In this document: in pieces, positions 54,869 to 64,000 of the stretch
How positions within the stretch are numbered: position 1 is the first letter of the stretch
Layout: each line of letters begins with the position of its first letter
DNA from: Notolepis coatsorum
Taxonomy: Eukaryota > Chordata > Actinopteri > Aulopiformes > Paralepididae
Assembly (NCBI GenBank): GCA_963971535.1
Contig: OZ020593.1
Coordinates: 11,385,060 to 11,449,059, forward strand
Direction: 5' to 3'
Length of the DNA stretch: 64,000 nucleotides
Notes under the pieces: model-generated
Seen by the model: only the letters and a program-made list of their open reading frames with translations
What the model was told of the DNA's origin: nothing
Database searches by the model: none
Program-made: the position numbers and the translations under genes

Positions 54869-55127
54869 TCACCTTCAATGGAGAAGTGCATTACATTTTT
54901 GTGCAAAAAAAAGTGTCCTCTGTTCTTTCATTTCAGCATTGTCTATCGCAGAACACATTCCATTGTGGGCAGAGTGTATGCTTGGTTTCATTCCAGCCTT
55001 GCCTAAACACCAGCTGATGATTTCACTAATTGGCTCACCTCTTCAACTAACTCACCTGGTGCAATGTATAGTTAAAATGTAAACCTGGCCCACGATGGAA
55101 TGAGTTAGAGCCCTGGTCTATCCCTTT

Positions 55128-55292
55128 TAAAAAAACTTTTTAGTACTTAAGTACATTTAAAAGTAGGTATTTTTTTTACTTTTACTCAAGTGTGTTTTTA
55201 GCCAGATACTTTGACTTTTACTTGAGTCCGATTTTGAGACTGTACCCATACTTTCACTTAAGTATAATTTCTGGGTACTTTTTACACCCCTG
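55128..55292. mobile_element. TACTCAAGTA hAT MITE, right part of split copy
   Basis: AAAAACTTTTTAGTACTTAA to GGGTACTTTTTACACCCCTG; continues the element begun at 52026. Confidence 0.75.
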
Positions 55293-56246
55293 TGTATAAA
55301 AATCACCACTCAAATGGGCACTTTAGCGTGTCATTTATTAACTGTTGGGGCACATGGTCAGGTTTAGAGCATTGGAAGGGCACCGATGGGGCAGGTCCTT
55401 CTCGTTTTTGCCACTCAAAATCGCACTTTAGCGTGATGTTTTTCTGACACCAGGGGTGCGGCCAGTGTCGCTGCGCCTTCTTGCCCCTCCCTGTATTTGG
55501 AGCAGAACTGCTTGTTAATTTTGTATAAAAGAAAAAAAGGCTCTCCAGAGGGGCAACTCAGCCGTCAGAACCGGGCAACAATGGCCCGTAATGGTGTCTC
55601 ACACACCCTACCAAATATGAATGTCTTGCATCTGCTACGGCTTTTTTGCCGGGTGAAAAAGAAAATCACTTTAACTGAAATATCCAATGCATCTATGATT
55701 TAAAAGGGTAATGTCTCCCATTTTAAGAGTCCATGCAGTATTCCTTTTCAATCAATATTGAACACACTTGGACACAACACTCTTCTAAAGCTAGAACCCA
55801 CTTGGATGTGAAATCTGGGACTGCTCCATAGATGGAGATAGATAGATGGAGATCTTTATTGATAATGAACATATATACAAATATACATATTGAGGCCCAC
55901 CATTATCAAAAGGATAAAAACGTATTTCCATTACGGTCCTTCAGATGTCTGAGTAATATGCACTGGTGAGTGTATGAGTGCATGATACAACATGCACTTG
56001 TCAGAGCCTGTGGGTAGCGCCTAGCACGCCCCCACGGCGACGCGGCAGCACCAGAGCGCAGCGGCGCGCAGGTTGCCGCACGCAATCCCCCCTGTTTTAA
56101 CATCGATGGTTAGCTCAACTCATTCGCCAGCTTGCTGTGGAGCCTGCGGTCCAGTTGGTGACAAGTTCGAATCACTTCAATTTTATTTTAAATTTTTTTT
56201 CGTGTAATTAATTTATCGCCTCTATGTAAACGTCTTTCTTTCGCCG
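55293..56246. other. Unassigned interval with a retroposon tail
   Basis: Short ORFs only. 55835-55900 has (GATA/GATG)n plus GATCTTTATTGATAATGAAC, a minus-oriented LINE tail. A GC-rich patch (56010-56090) shows no gene. Confidence 0.35.
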
Positions 56247-56688
56247 GTTAAGTTTAGGCATTCTTTCGGAGTTGGTTAAGGTTAGGGTTAAGTTTAGGCA
56301 TTCTTTCGGAGTTGGTTAAGGTTAGGGTTAAGTTTAGGCATTCTTTCGGAGTTGGTTAAGGTTAGAGTTAAGTTTAGGCATTCTTTCGGAGTTGGTTAAG
56401 GTTAGGGTTAAGTTTAGGCATTCTTTCGGAGTTGGTTAAGGTTAGGGTTAAGTTTAGGCATTCTTTCGGAGTTGGTTAAGGTTAGGGTTAAGTTTAGGCA
56501 TTCTTTCGGAGTTGGTTAAGGTTAGGGTTAAGTTTAGGCATTCTTTCGGAGTTGGTTAAGGTTAGGGTTAAGTTTAGGCATTCTTTCGGAGTTGGTTAAG
56601 GTTAGGGTTAAGTTTAGGCATTCTTTCGGAGTTGGTTAGGGTTAAGTTTAGGCATTCTTTCGGAGTTGGTTAAGGTTAGAGTTTGTCG
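56247..56688. repeat. 40-bp minisatellite, ~11 copies
   Basis: Unit includes GTTAAGTTTAGGCATTCTTT, CGGAGTTGGTTAAGG and TTAGG. The joints read GGTTAGGGTTAAG, telomere-like. A single diverged unit lies at 10551-10605 beside the inverted repeat arm. Confidence 0.92.
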
Positions 56689-56796
56689 CAGAGCATGGCA
56701 ATAGAATGCAGCCTATTTCCGCTCTGCCGCGGTCACATGGGCGTCGTGGCCAATCAGAGAAACGCTGAACGCAAGTTGGTTGCCTGAAGTGTTGAC

Positions 56797-56960
56797 GCGG
56801 AGGGGACACGTGATGCAAGGCTTTGTCCACATTGCAGCCGACCAGTGGGAGGCATGGTCTAACAACGTTCGAGACAGGGGAGGGTAGAATTGGATAATAC
56901 GAAATTGGGATGGGAGAAGAAGAAAACATTTTAAAATGGGAGAAAAAGTAATATTTTATT
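56797..56960 (+). mobile_element. tRNA-SINE fragment (3' part)
   Basis: GGGGACACGTGATGCAAGGC to GAGAAAAAGT matches the last ~165 bp of the SINE at 42148-42622. The head is missing. Confidence 0.8.
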
Positions 56961-57327
56961 CCATAGATGGTGAATGGAGCACCGACTTTGTAGAGTAATA
57001 AAATGTTTGAGTTCTTGCATCCAAATGACATTTATATTCTAGTATTGCTGACAGGCATGTGCACAGATAGGAGCTCGAGCTTCCTGCCTCTGCCCTGTCA
57101 TACAGAAAGTGCATTCTTAGAAAGTGTTGATTGACGTTATCTTTCTTTCGTTTTTTTTTTGTATTTCATATTGCTTTTAGTTTACCATCATCTCTCACTT
57201 CAAATGGGGCAGGAATTCCATCAAAGCACTACAAATGGCAGTGAATAAATAAATAAGCGCTAAACTCAATTGTGTCGATATAGCCATAGTGGAATAAAAT
57301 GGACACGTCTACATTCTGTAAATTAAG

Positions 57328-57720
57328 ATAAGATATTCCTTTATTGATCCCCTTGGGGGAAATTCAGGCATCATAGCAGCATGGGGAAGGGGAGGTACAG
57401 GTAGTAAAAAGCAGTGTAAACAATATAACAAATCAATATACTTAACATAACATAATTAACTGGACATGTGCATAATGGTCAACAAGGTGCAAGATGAGGG
57501 TATGTATGCCCTGTTATATTTGCCCTACAATAAATAGTTGGAGGATAATCTAAATCTAATTAATATATAGTCTGGAAAAAAAAACTAAATGCTAAATATA
57601 TGCAATATGTAGTCTAATAATCCTATAATCTATAAATGCTAAATATATGATCTGATGAAGTATACAGTATTCACATACGGTGTGGTATGCATAAGGTAGT
57701 ATATTTGGTACAAACAACGG
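57328..57720 (-). mobile_element. LINE 3' tail (RTE/Rex3-like), copy 1
   Basis: AAGATATTCCTTTATTGATC, CATCATAGCAGCAT and TACAGGTAGTAAAAA are shared with 61796-62070, in the same orientation. The two copies flank the 36-bp minisatellite and Harbinger region. The clade is tentative. Confidence 0.55.
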
Positions 57721-57808
57721 AGCGCCACTTAGTGACCAAACATGGCACTGCAACTAAATAACAACACAAATACAATAGGCACAATTGTGACTTGTTACAA
57801 CCGTCGGA

Positions 57809-59332
57809 TTACAAACCGTCCAGTTTGGGGCTAATGCATGAGAAGCCAGCGAATGCCTTCTGGACCCTGGTGTCAAGCAGGTCATTGTCCTCCTGGGAGA
57901 GGCTGGACTTCAACATGTCCTTGTCCTCCTGGGAGAGGCTGGACTTCTTCAACAGGTCCTTGTCCTCCTGGGAGAGGCTGGACTTCAACAGGTCCTTGTC
58001 CTCCTGGGAGAGGCTGGACTTCAACAGGTCCTTGTCCTCCTGGGAGAGGCTGGACTTCTTCAACAGGTCCTTGTCCTCCTGGGAGAGGCTGGACTTCAAC
58101 AGGTCCTTGTCCTCCTGGGAGAGGCTGGACTTCAACAGGTCCTTGTCCTCCTGGGAGAGGCTGGACTTCAACAGGTCCTTGTCATCCTGGGAGAGGCTGG
58201 TCTTCAACAGGTCCTTGTCCTCCTGGGAGAGGCTGGACTTCAACAGGTCCTTGTCCTCCTGGGAGAGGCTGGACTTCAACAGGTCCTTGTCCTCCTGGGA
58301 GAGGCTGGACGTCTTCAACAGGTCCTTGTCCTCCTGGGAGAGGCTGGACTTCAACATGTCCTTGTCCTCCTGGGAGAGGCTGGACTTCAACAGGTCCTTG
58401 TCATCCTGGGAGAGGCTGGACTTCAACAGGTCCTTGTCCTCCTGGGAGAGGCTGGTCTTCAACAGGTCCTTGTCCTCCTGGGAGAGGCTGGACTTCAACA
58501 GGTCCTTGTCCTCCTGGGAGAGGCTGGACTTCAACAGGTCCTTCTCATCCTGGGAGAGGCTGGACTTCAACAGGTCCTTGTCCTCCTGGGAGAGGCTGGA
58601 CTTCAACAGGTCTTTGTCCTCCTGGGAGAGGCTGGACTTCAACAGGTCCTTGTCCTCCTGGGAGAGGCTGGTCTTCAACAGGTCCTTGTCCTCCTGGGAG
58701 AGGCTGGACTTCAACAGGTCCTTGTTGTCATCCTGGGAGAGGCTGGACTTCAACAGGTCCTTGTCCTCCTGGGAGAGGCTGGACTTCAACAGGTCCTTGT
58801 CCTCCTGGGAGAGGCTGGACTTCAACATGTCCTTGTTGTCATCCTGGGAGAGGCTGGACTTCAACAGGTCCTTGTCCTCCTGAGAGAGGCTGGACTTCAA
58901 CATGTCCTTGTCCTCCTTGGAGAGGCTGGACTTCAACAGGTCCTTGTCCTCCTGGGAGAGGCTGGACTTCAACAGGTCCTTGTCCTCCTGGGAGAGGCTG
59001 GACTTCAACAGGTCCTTGTCCTCCTGGGAGAGGCTGGACTTCAACAGGTCCTTGTCCTCCTGGGAGAGGCTGGACTTCAACAGGTCCTTGTCCTCCTGGG
59101 AGAGGCTGGACTTCAACAGGTCTTTGTCCTCCTGGGAGAGGCTGGACTTCAACAGGTCCTTGTCCTCCTGGGAGAGGCTGGACTTCAACAGGTCCTTGTC
59201 CTCCTGGGAGAGGCTGGACTTCAACAGGTCATTGTCCTCCTGGAAGAGGCTGGACTTCAACAGGTCCTTGTCCTCCTCGGAGAGGCTGGACTTCAACAGG
59301 TCCTTGTCATCCTGGGAGACGCTGGACTTCAA
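57809..59332 (-). CDS. 12-residue repeat protein, C-terminal part
   Basis: Minus-strand frame of 507 codons: about 40 copies of LLKSSLSQEDKD with variants SQDDKD, KTSL, DDNKDML, KKSS, then a unique C-terminus DTRVQKAFAGFSCISPKLDG and stop. Insertions between units add one whole codon (TTC, GTT classes), so the frame is kept. The period of 12 with Leu-Leu and acidic/basic pairs suggests amphipathic helices. At its 5' end the frame is connected to the ORF at 59329-60357, except for a 2-bp insertion at about 59355. The other strand is also open in this repeat because of its period, so openness alone is weak evidence. Function unknown. It may be a real low-complexity gene or a fortuitous open minisatellite. 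Confidence 0.45.
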   Translation of the reverse strand: MKSSVSQDDKDLLKSSLSEEDKDLLKSSLFQEDNDLLKSSLSQEDKDLLKSSLSQEDKDLLKSSLSQEDKDLLKSSLSQEDKDLLKSSLSQEDKDLLKSSLSQEDKDLLKSSLSQEDKDLLKSSLSQEDKDLLKSSLSKEDKDMLKSSLSQEDKDLLKSSLSQDDNKDMLKSSLSQEDKDLLKSSLSQEDKDLLKSSLSQDDNKDLLKSSLSQEDKDLLKTSLSQEDKDLLKSSLSQEDKDLLKSSLSQEDKDLLKSSLSQDEKDLLKSSLSQEDKDLLKSSLSQEDKDLLKTSLSQEDKDLLKSSLSQDDKDLLKSSLSQEDKDMLKSSLSQEDKDLLKTSSLSQEDKDLLKSSLSQEDKDLLKSSLSQEDKDLLKTSLSQDDKDLLKSSLSQEDKDLLKSSLSQEDKDLLKSSLSQEDKDLLKKSSLSQEDKDLLKSSLSQEDKDLLKSSLSQEDKDLLKKSSLSQEDKDMLKSSLSQEDNDLLDTRVQKAFAGFSCISPKLDGL

Positions 59333-60297
59333 CAGGTCTTTGTCCTCCTGGGAGAGAGGCTGGACTTCAACAGGTCCTTGTCCTCCTGGGAGAGGCTGGA
59401 CTTCAACAGGTCCTTGTCCTCCTGGGAGAGGCTGGACTTCAACAGGTCCTTGTCATCCTGGGAGAGGCTGGACTTCAACAGGTCCTTGTTGTCATCCTGG
59501 GAGAGGCTGGACTTCAACAGGTCCTTGTCCTCCTGGGAGAGGCTGGACTTCAACAGGTCCTTGTCGTCCTGGGAGAGGCTGGACTTCAACAGGTCCTTGT
59601 CCTCCTGGGAGAGGCTGGACTTCAACAGGTCCTTGTCCTCCTGGGAGAGGCTGGACTTCAACAGGTCCTTGTTGTCATCCTGGGAGAGGCTGGACTTCAA
59701 CAGGTCCTTGTCATCCTGGGAGAGGCTGGACTTCAACAGGTCCTTGTTGTCCTCCTGGGAGAGGCTGGACTTCAACAGGTCCTTGTCCTCCTGGGAGAGG
59801 CTGGACTTCAACAGGTCCTTGTCATCCTGGGAGAGGCTGGACTTCAACAGGTCCTTGTCCTCCTGGGAGAGGCTGGACTTCAACAGGTCCTTGTTGTCAT
59901 CCTGGGAGAGGCTGGACTTCAACAGGTCCTTGTCCTCCTGGGAGAGGCTGGACTTCAACAGGTCCTTGTCGTCCTGGGAGAGGCTGGACTTCAACAGGTC
60001 CTTGTCATCCTGGGAGACGCTGGACTTCAACAGGTCCTTGTCCTCCTGGGAGAGGCTGGACTTCAACAGGTCCTTGTCCTCCTGGGAGAGGCTGGACTTC
60101 AACAGGTCCTTGTCCTCCTGGGAGAGGCTGGACTTCAACAGGTCCTTGTTGTCCTCCTGGGAGAGGCTGGACTTCAACAGGTCCTTGTCCTCCTGGGAGA
60201 GGCTGGACTTCAACAGGTCTTTGTCCTCCTGGGAGAGGCTGGACTTCTTCAACAGGTCCTTGTCCTCCTGGGAGAGGCTGGACTTCAACAGGTCCTT
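57870..60297. repeat. 36-bp minisatellite, ~65 copies
   Basis: Unit includes TCCTGGGAGAGGCTGGACTT and CAACAGGTCCTTGTCC. The frequent 39-bp variants carry TTC or GTT. Base changes cluster at one position, CTC/ATC/GTC, which swaps Glu/Asp in the minus-strand reading. One 2-bp insertion lies near 59355. Confidence 0.95.
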
Positions 60298-60357
60298 ATA
60301 TGATGTTGCATGTGACAAATAAAAACCTTGAACTTGCGGGTGGACTTCATCAATCAT
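59329..60357 (-). CDS. 12-residue repeat protein, N-terminal part
   Basis: Minus-strand 342 codons: MIDEVHPQVQGFYLSHATSY followed by ~26 repeats LLKSSLSQEDKD, ending out of register at 59329 because of the 2-bp insertion. Met at 60357 is the first in frame; no signal peptide or known domain. Codon-length indels and Asp/Glu-only swaps hint at coding. No promoter was evident upstream (60358-60440). Confidence 0.42.
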   Translation of the reverse strand: MIDEVHPQVQGFYLSHATSYKDLLKSSLSQEDKDLLKKSSLSQEDKDLLKSSLSQEDKDLLKSSLSQEDNKDLLKSSLSQEDKDLLKSSLSQEDKDLLKSSLSQEDKDLLKSSVSQDDKDLLKSSLSQDDKDLLKSSLSQEDKDLLKSSLSQDDNKDLLKSSLSQEDKDLLKSSLSQDDKDLLKSSLSQEDKDLLKSSLSQEDNKDLLKSSLSQDDKDLLKSSLSQDDNKDLLKSSLSQEDKDLLKSSLSQEDKDLLKSSLSQDDKDLLKSSLSQEDKDLLKSSLSQDDNKDLLKSSLSQDDKDLLKSSLSQEDKDLLKSSLSQEDKDLLKSSLSPRRTKTC

Positions 60358-60449
60358 GTAAATTGAACCATGCCATCCAATAATAAGTGATCAATCACAC
60401 TATTTTAAAAGGACCAAGTCTGCACCCTATAGGCCTACACACACACAAT

Positions 60450-60594
60450 ATGGCAACACTACTGCAGCTGGAAGATATCGCTGATGCAATGAGGAGGGAG
60501 CGCCTGTACCACGACCATGCAGACCTATATTCACAGAGAGCGATGAGTACCGGCTAGCGGGACGCTTCAGGCTACCAAGACCTGTCCTAATGGA
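60450..60594 (+). pseudogene. Harbinger (HARBI1-like) transposase N-terminus, 5' piece
   Basis: Plus strand from ATG: MATLLQLEDIADAMRRERLY, then HDHADLYSQ; after a 1-base shift SDEYRLAGRFRLPRPVLMD. This is the typical start of Harbinger nucleases. The shift and a stop in the first frame make it a pseudogene. Family A inserted just after it. Confidence 0.75.
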
Positions 60595-60954
60595 TTGATT
60601 GATTGAAAAGTTTATTAACAGATTGCAGAATGGGTACAGTACAGTACAGCTCAATACAATTGTTAAGGGGATGCAGACCAGAGAAAGACTTTCGTCTTGT
60701 TTACATCAGGGTCCCCCATTTTCAATTCATCATAACATATATGACATACATGACATACAGATAGACAGTACTGCTACATCTATACATTTATGACATATCA
60801 GATTTGCAAATACAGTACTGTTTGTGATACAAAAGTGTCCAGAAAAAGAGTGTATATACATTTGACGTAGAAATTGTACATTGGAGGAGGTTGGGTGGGT
60901 GGGGGCTGTACATTGGAGGTGGGGGGGGGGGTTGGGTAGGGGGGACACACATTG
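60595..60954 (-). mobile_element. Family A LINE 3' end inserted in Harbinger pseudogene
   Basis: Minus-oriented tail (TTGA)n, the conserved end, and 3' UTR with G/C homopolymer blocks (60895-60940). Confidence 0.82.
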
Positions 60955-61260
60955 GAGCGGTGCGATACCCTGGAGCCGGCACTGAGGAACCAGACCAGAC
61001 GCTCAAACCCTGTGCCACCACACGTCCAGGTCCTGTCCACCTTGGGCAGCATGTGCGCATCAAGGCACCCTCCCCAGATGCGTTTCCAAATCTCAACAGA
61101 AAGCAATACCACTCCATCATCACTCATCAACGTTCAAATAATCTGCGACGCCCAGAACCCACGTGGTCTCCCGCTTCCCAGGAGGCGCACGTGACTCCTG
61201 CATCTTACAGAACAGACGTGTGGGTGCTGGAGGTGCTGGAGACGTGTGGCTAATTGTTAA
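60955..61260 (+). pseudogene. Harbinger transposase, 3' piece
   Basis: Plus strand continues LEPALRNQTRRSNPVPPHVQ and VLSTLG, then, after an internal deletion, PSPDAFPNLNRKQYHSI, VQIICDAQ and a GAHDS-like HVTPASYRTD region in shifting frames. The order and spacing match HARBI1-type proteins. The catalytic region is incomplete. Confidence 0.7.
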
Positions 61261-61795
61261 GTATCTATAATTGTATAATACTGTATACCAATATAATAGT
61301 GTAGTATAAATAGTATGATTTAGTTATAGTGTAATACAATTAAAATAATACAATTATATAGTATAGTATATAGAAGTATAATATGGAATCATACATTATA
61401 TAATAGAACTACTATAAATATTTCGATAAATGTGTGTGTATAAATGAACCTCAGTATAAATATGCAATTTAACTGATACACAAAATGTATTTATTTATGT
61501 TCATTTAATTGTGTTGATGTTTTTCATTTCTGCCAAATAAGTATGTACATTTTGTTTGGTTTGGTAAACATTGCATTATGGACAGTGTATCAGTGTGCTG
61601 TGTGTGTGTAGGGGCATGGCATAGATATATATAAAGACCAGATGGCGCAAGGCGGAGTCTCCCGCGCAGTTCACAGCCATCGTGCTACAGTTAACTATAC
61701 TGCTTTAAGGCGATGATCTGCACAAACAAAAATACTCTTAACTCTCTGAAAATCTTGACGGATTTACAAACGGTTTGGTTTATTACAAACGTTAT
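61261..61795. other. AT-rich unassigned interval
   Basis: TATA/ATA-rich to 61560; no gene or clear repeat recognised. Confidence 0.3.
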
Positions 61796-62215
61796 TGAGA
61801 TAAGATATAAGACAAGATATTCCTTTATTGATCCCCTTGGGGAAATTCAGGCATCATAGCAGCATACAGGTACAGGTAGTAAAAACAACACAAGCAGTGT
61901 AAACAAATAAGTCAATATAATTTACTATCTAACTAACTGAAAAAATACAGTATTCACAGTGTCACAAGGTGCAGTATGCATAAGGTAGTGTTATAATTTA
62001 CTATCTAACTAACTGAAATATACAGTATCACAGTATTCACATAAGGTGCAGTATGCATACGGTAGTGTTATTGTCCTCCTTGGGTTCCTATTAGTTCTAG
62101 TTGGATGTCTGGCCGCAGTCCCTGCCCACTGTTGTTGAGCCTGATGGCCGCAGCCCGCTGGTATGAAGGACTGTCCGAGGCGGTTAGTCGAGTGTCGGCC
62201 GGCGTCGTTCCGCCA
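61796..62215 (-). mobile_element. LINE 3' tail (RTE/Rex3-like), copy 2
   Basis: It shares AGATATTCCTTTATTGATCC, GAAATTCAGGCATCATAGCA and GCAGTATGCATA(A/C)GGTAG with 57328-57720. An internal ~90-bp duplication (61935-61995 versus 61995-62070). 62150-62175 CGCTGGTATGAAGGACTGTC extends further into the element. Confidence 0.6.
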
Positions 62216-62440
62216 TACCTTGGCAAATTAAAATTAAAAGAAAAAAAAGATTTTCTTTTATTTTTTATTTTTTTTATTACAATTTTTTATGTTGATTTAG
62301 AATTAGAATGTCAACATTATGAACGAAGCTTCGAACTATTCGGTACAGCCCTAGCATGTTTTGATATTGTCAATTATCTCACTTTTACTAGGTGACTTTT
62401 ACTGTGACTAACTGAAATATGCCAACAAAAAAAAAGGAAA

Positions 62441-62500
62441 ATGGACATAGGGATGTTTTTTAATCAAAGGGCAGCAGAGACAAGTGATACAGGGACACAG
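62441..62500 (+). CDS. Possible first exon of a TTF-hAT transposase
   Basis: ATG at 62441 encodes MDIGMFFNQRAAETSDTGTQ, then donor GTAAGG. It resembles the short leader (xxFF + acidic/Ser) found at the start of ZMYM1-like hAT proteins. A hAT-like end AACGACGCCACTG lies at 62918-62930. It may be all that is left of a deleted element. Weak. Confidence 0.3.
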
Positions 62501-63576
62501 GTAAGGTCTGGCTTAGTGATTATAACAGTGCAGTTCAGAATTCAGTAACCCATACTTTTTGTGAATGTGTTTTTGATACTACATTCTGTCGAACACACAC
62601 CTCAAAACCGTACCTAAGGAAAATTGGCTCAATTGCAAGAAAAATAATAGACAGTTATGATATTACATTCTGCATAATTCATATGCAAAATATTGTGGTT
62701 CCCTGCTTTAGTCTGTTGACACATTTGTATACTAAAAATGCTTGTGTAGTCCTGTGTCATACCTAAATGTCATATAACTGAATTGTATAGAAACAACTCA
62801 CCAAAAGTGACTATTGCACAACTGATTTGACAAAAAAAATCCACCAAGGGGGGGAAACCCCCCTTGACCCCCCCCCCCCTACCTTCTCGCCATACCTTGC
62901 CTTTTACTGAAACGACGCCACTGTTTGGCTTTGTCACATTTTCTCCGTTTTTATTCCTGTGTCATTATTATTCCCAAGTATTACTGCATTGAGCTTTTTC
63001 ACATCAGTGAGCTTTCAGAGACAACTCTCGTCGGACCAGAGACTGTTATGTTGTGAAAGATTCGACTTTTAGTTTTCACCTATAATCACATATGAAAAGA
63101 TTCTTGGGGGCCAGCCCAGCTGTCGGGAGATTAAATATATGAATGTTTTTGTATTCAAGTCGTGGTTTTTTAAAAGCTACCAGGAGCTTTTATGGAACGC
63201 GGAAGAATTTCAATTGGCGCGCAAGTGTAGCCTCCAGTTTAGTGTCGTGTGTGTTGTTTTATGCTAGTATGGATGTGAAATTGGTATTAAATTGTGCCCT
63301 AAGTGGTATTAAAAATCCTAACTTGCAGATACCCTGACTAACAAACCACGCCAACAGAAGGCCCTCTGTCCAGGCTGTGTTACTCGTTACGCACGAGATA
63401 TGAATAGAGTTCCCTGTCGTAACTTGGGGAATAGCATCATATTCAAATATTGCATATACAGTACAGGTGACCATTTAGCAATATTTAATCACTGTATAGA
63501 TTTTTGTATTGTGATTTTGTTACCCCACCTTTTTTAAAGAAATCATCTGGCGTACCCCTCGCAGTACTCCAATCGA
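62501..63576. other. Unassigned interval
   Basis: C-run at 62870-62880, probable hAT right end at 62918-62930; otherwise no recognised gene. Confidence 0.3.
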
Positions 63577-63880
63577 GACCTAGTAGGCCCAATACCTCCT
63601 TTAGTCACGAATCACCATCTATGTGTAGCCTCTCTAAGACCTAGTAAGCCCAATACCTCCTTTAGTCATGAATCACCATCTATGTGTAGCCTCTCTAAGA
63701 CCTAGTAGGCCCAATACCTCCTTTAGTCATGAATCACCATCTATGTGTAGCCTCTCTAAGGCCTGGTAGGCCCAATACTTCCTTTAGTCACGAATCACCA
63801 TCTATGTGTAGCCTCTCTGAGGCCTGGTAGGCCCAATACCTCCTTTAGTCATGAATCACCATCTATGTGTATGTAGCCTG
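63577..63880. repeat. 61-bp tandem repeat, 5 copies
   Basis: Units start at 63577, 63638, 63699, 63760 and 63821: GACCTAGTAGGCCCAATACC, TCCTTTAGTCACGAATCACC, ATCTATGTGTAGCC. About 90-95% identical by eye; the last unit carries an extra TGTA. Confidence 0.92.
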
Positions 63881-64000
63881 TACCCATGTACATGTCAAAA
63901 TACTTCCCAAAGGTCAGTGAATACCACAACCACTACACCAGAGGAAGCTCAACAAATCATGTTAAACCCAGATTCGGCTCAAACAAGGGACTAAACACGT
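63880..64000 (+). mobile_element. Family A LINE, start of a copy leaving the window
   Basis: Plus strand codes VPMYMSKYFPKVSEYHNHYT and GSSTNHVKPRFGSNKGLNT, continuing past the end. Its 5' edge abuts the 61-bp repeat. Confidence 0.88.

Noticed and set aside
56247-56688. CRISPR-like array
   Set aside because: Units are directly adjacent with no unique spacers, and the genome is eukaryotic; it is a minisatellite.
57838-60303. Long plus-strand ORFs (Cys/Pro/Gly/Trp-rich or LSSWERLDFNRS repeats)
   Set aside because: All frames of this triplet-multiple repeat stay open. The plus frames lack plausible unique ends and switch composition at the 2-bp insertion.

Overview
The window is eukaryotic, almost certainly from a teleost fish genome. 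It carries torsin-1-type exons, a complete 7SL (SRP) RNA gene and spliced host exons with GT/AG borders. Around these lies a dense mixture of fish-type repeats: L2, CR1/Rex1-like and RTE LINEs, tRNA-derived SINEs, hAT, Harbinger and TTAA-site DNA transposons, a BEL/Pao LTR element, and several minisatellites. No prokaryotic operons, CRISPR arrays or riboswitches are present.

Layout. 1-2.6 kb (minus strand): a torsin gene with one exon 2 at the window edge and two alternative or duplicated first exons, each with a phase-1 donor. 2.6-18.2 kb: LINE territory, with many copies of one CR1-lineage LINE (called 'family A' here), an RTE fragment and an L2 element with an uninterrupted reverse transcriptase ORF. 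The 7SL gene lies at 9.75-10.05 kb. Family A has a near-complete but frameshifted copy at 11.9-15.0 kb, preceded by an apparently identical copy of its own 3' half; inverted arms flank this block. 18.2-24.7 kb: nested hAT and TTAA-site elements and a SINE.

24.7-45.4 kb (plus strand) carries a ladder of exons with matching phase-1 joints. They encode an acidic, lysine-rich protein. One exon pair is tandemly duplicated together with a 34-bp minisatellite. The ladder ends in a large terminal exon that encodes a hAT (ZMYM1/TTF-type) transposase with all three catalytic acidic residues, so the locus reads as a host-transposase fusion gene. Its introns hold a three-level nest of DNA transposons, a BEL solo LTR and a full-length BEL/Pao element (33.4-42.0 kb, minus). 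That BEL element has nearly identical LTRs, a tRNA-Tyr primer site, two frameshifts and a deleted integrase core.

45.4-57 kb: an inverted partial copy of the transposase exon, a SINE, two hAT MITEs, an intact piggyBac-type transposase ORF with a C-terminal Cys-rich domain, more nested repeats and a 40-bp minisatellite. 57.8-60.4 kb: about 65 copies of a 36-bp repeat that encodes a 12-residue acidic/hydrophobic repeat on the minus strand. Almost all length changes are multiples of three. 60.4-64 kb: a Harbinger transposase pseudogene split by family A, LINE tails, a 61-bp tandem repeat and the start of another family A copy that runs off the window.

The torsin exons, 7SL gene and exon ladder are the host signal, and most of the rest is transposon sediment. 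The observations most worth following are the exon ladder that splices into the transposase, the frame-preserving minisatellite, the antisense transposase fragment downstream of the fusion gene, and the defective but recently inserted BEL element.
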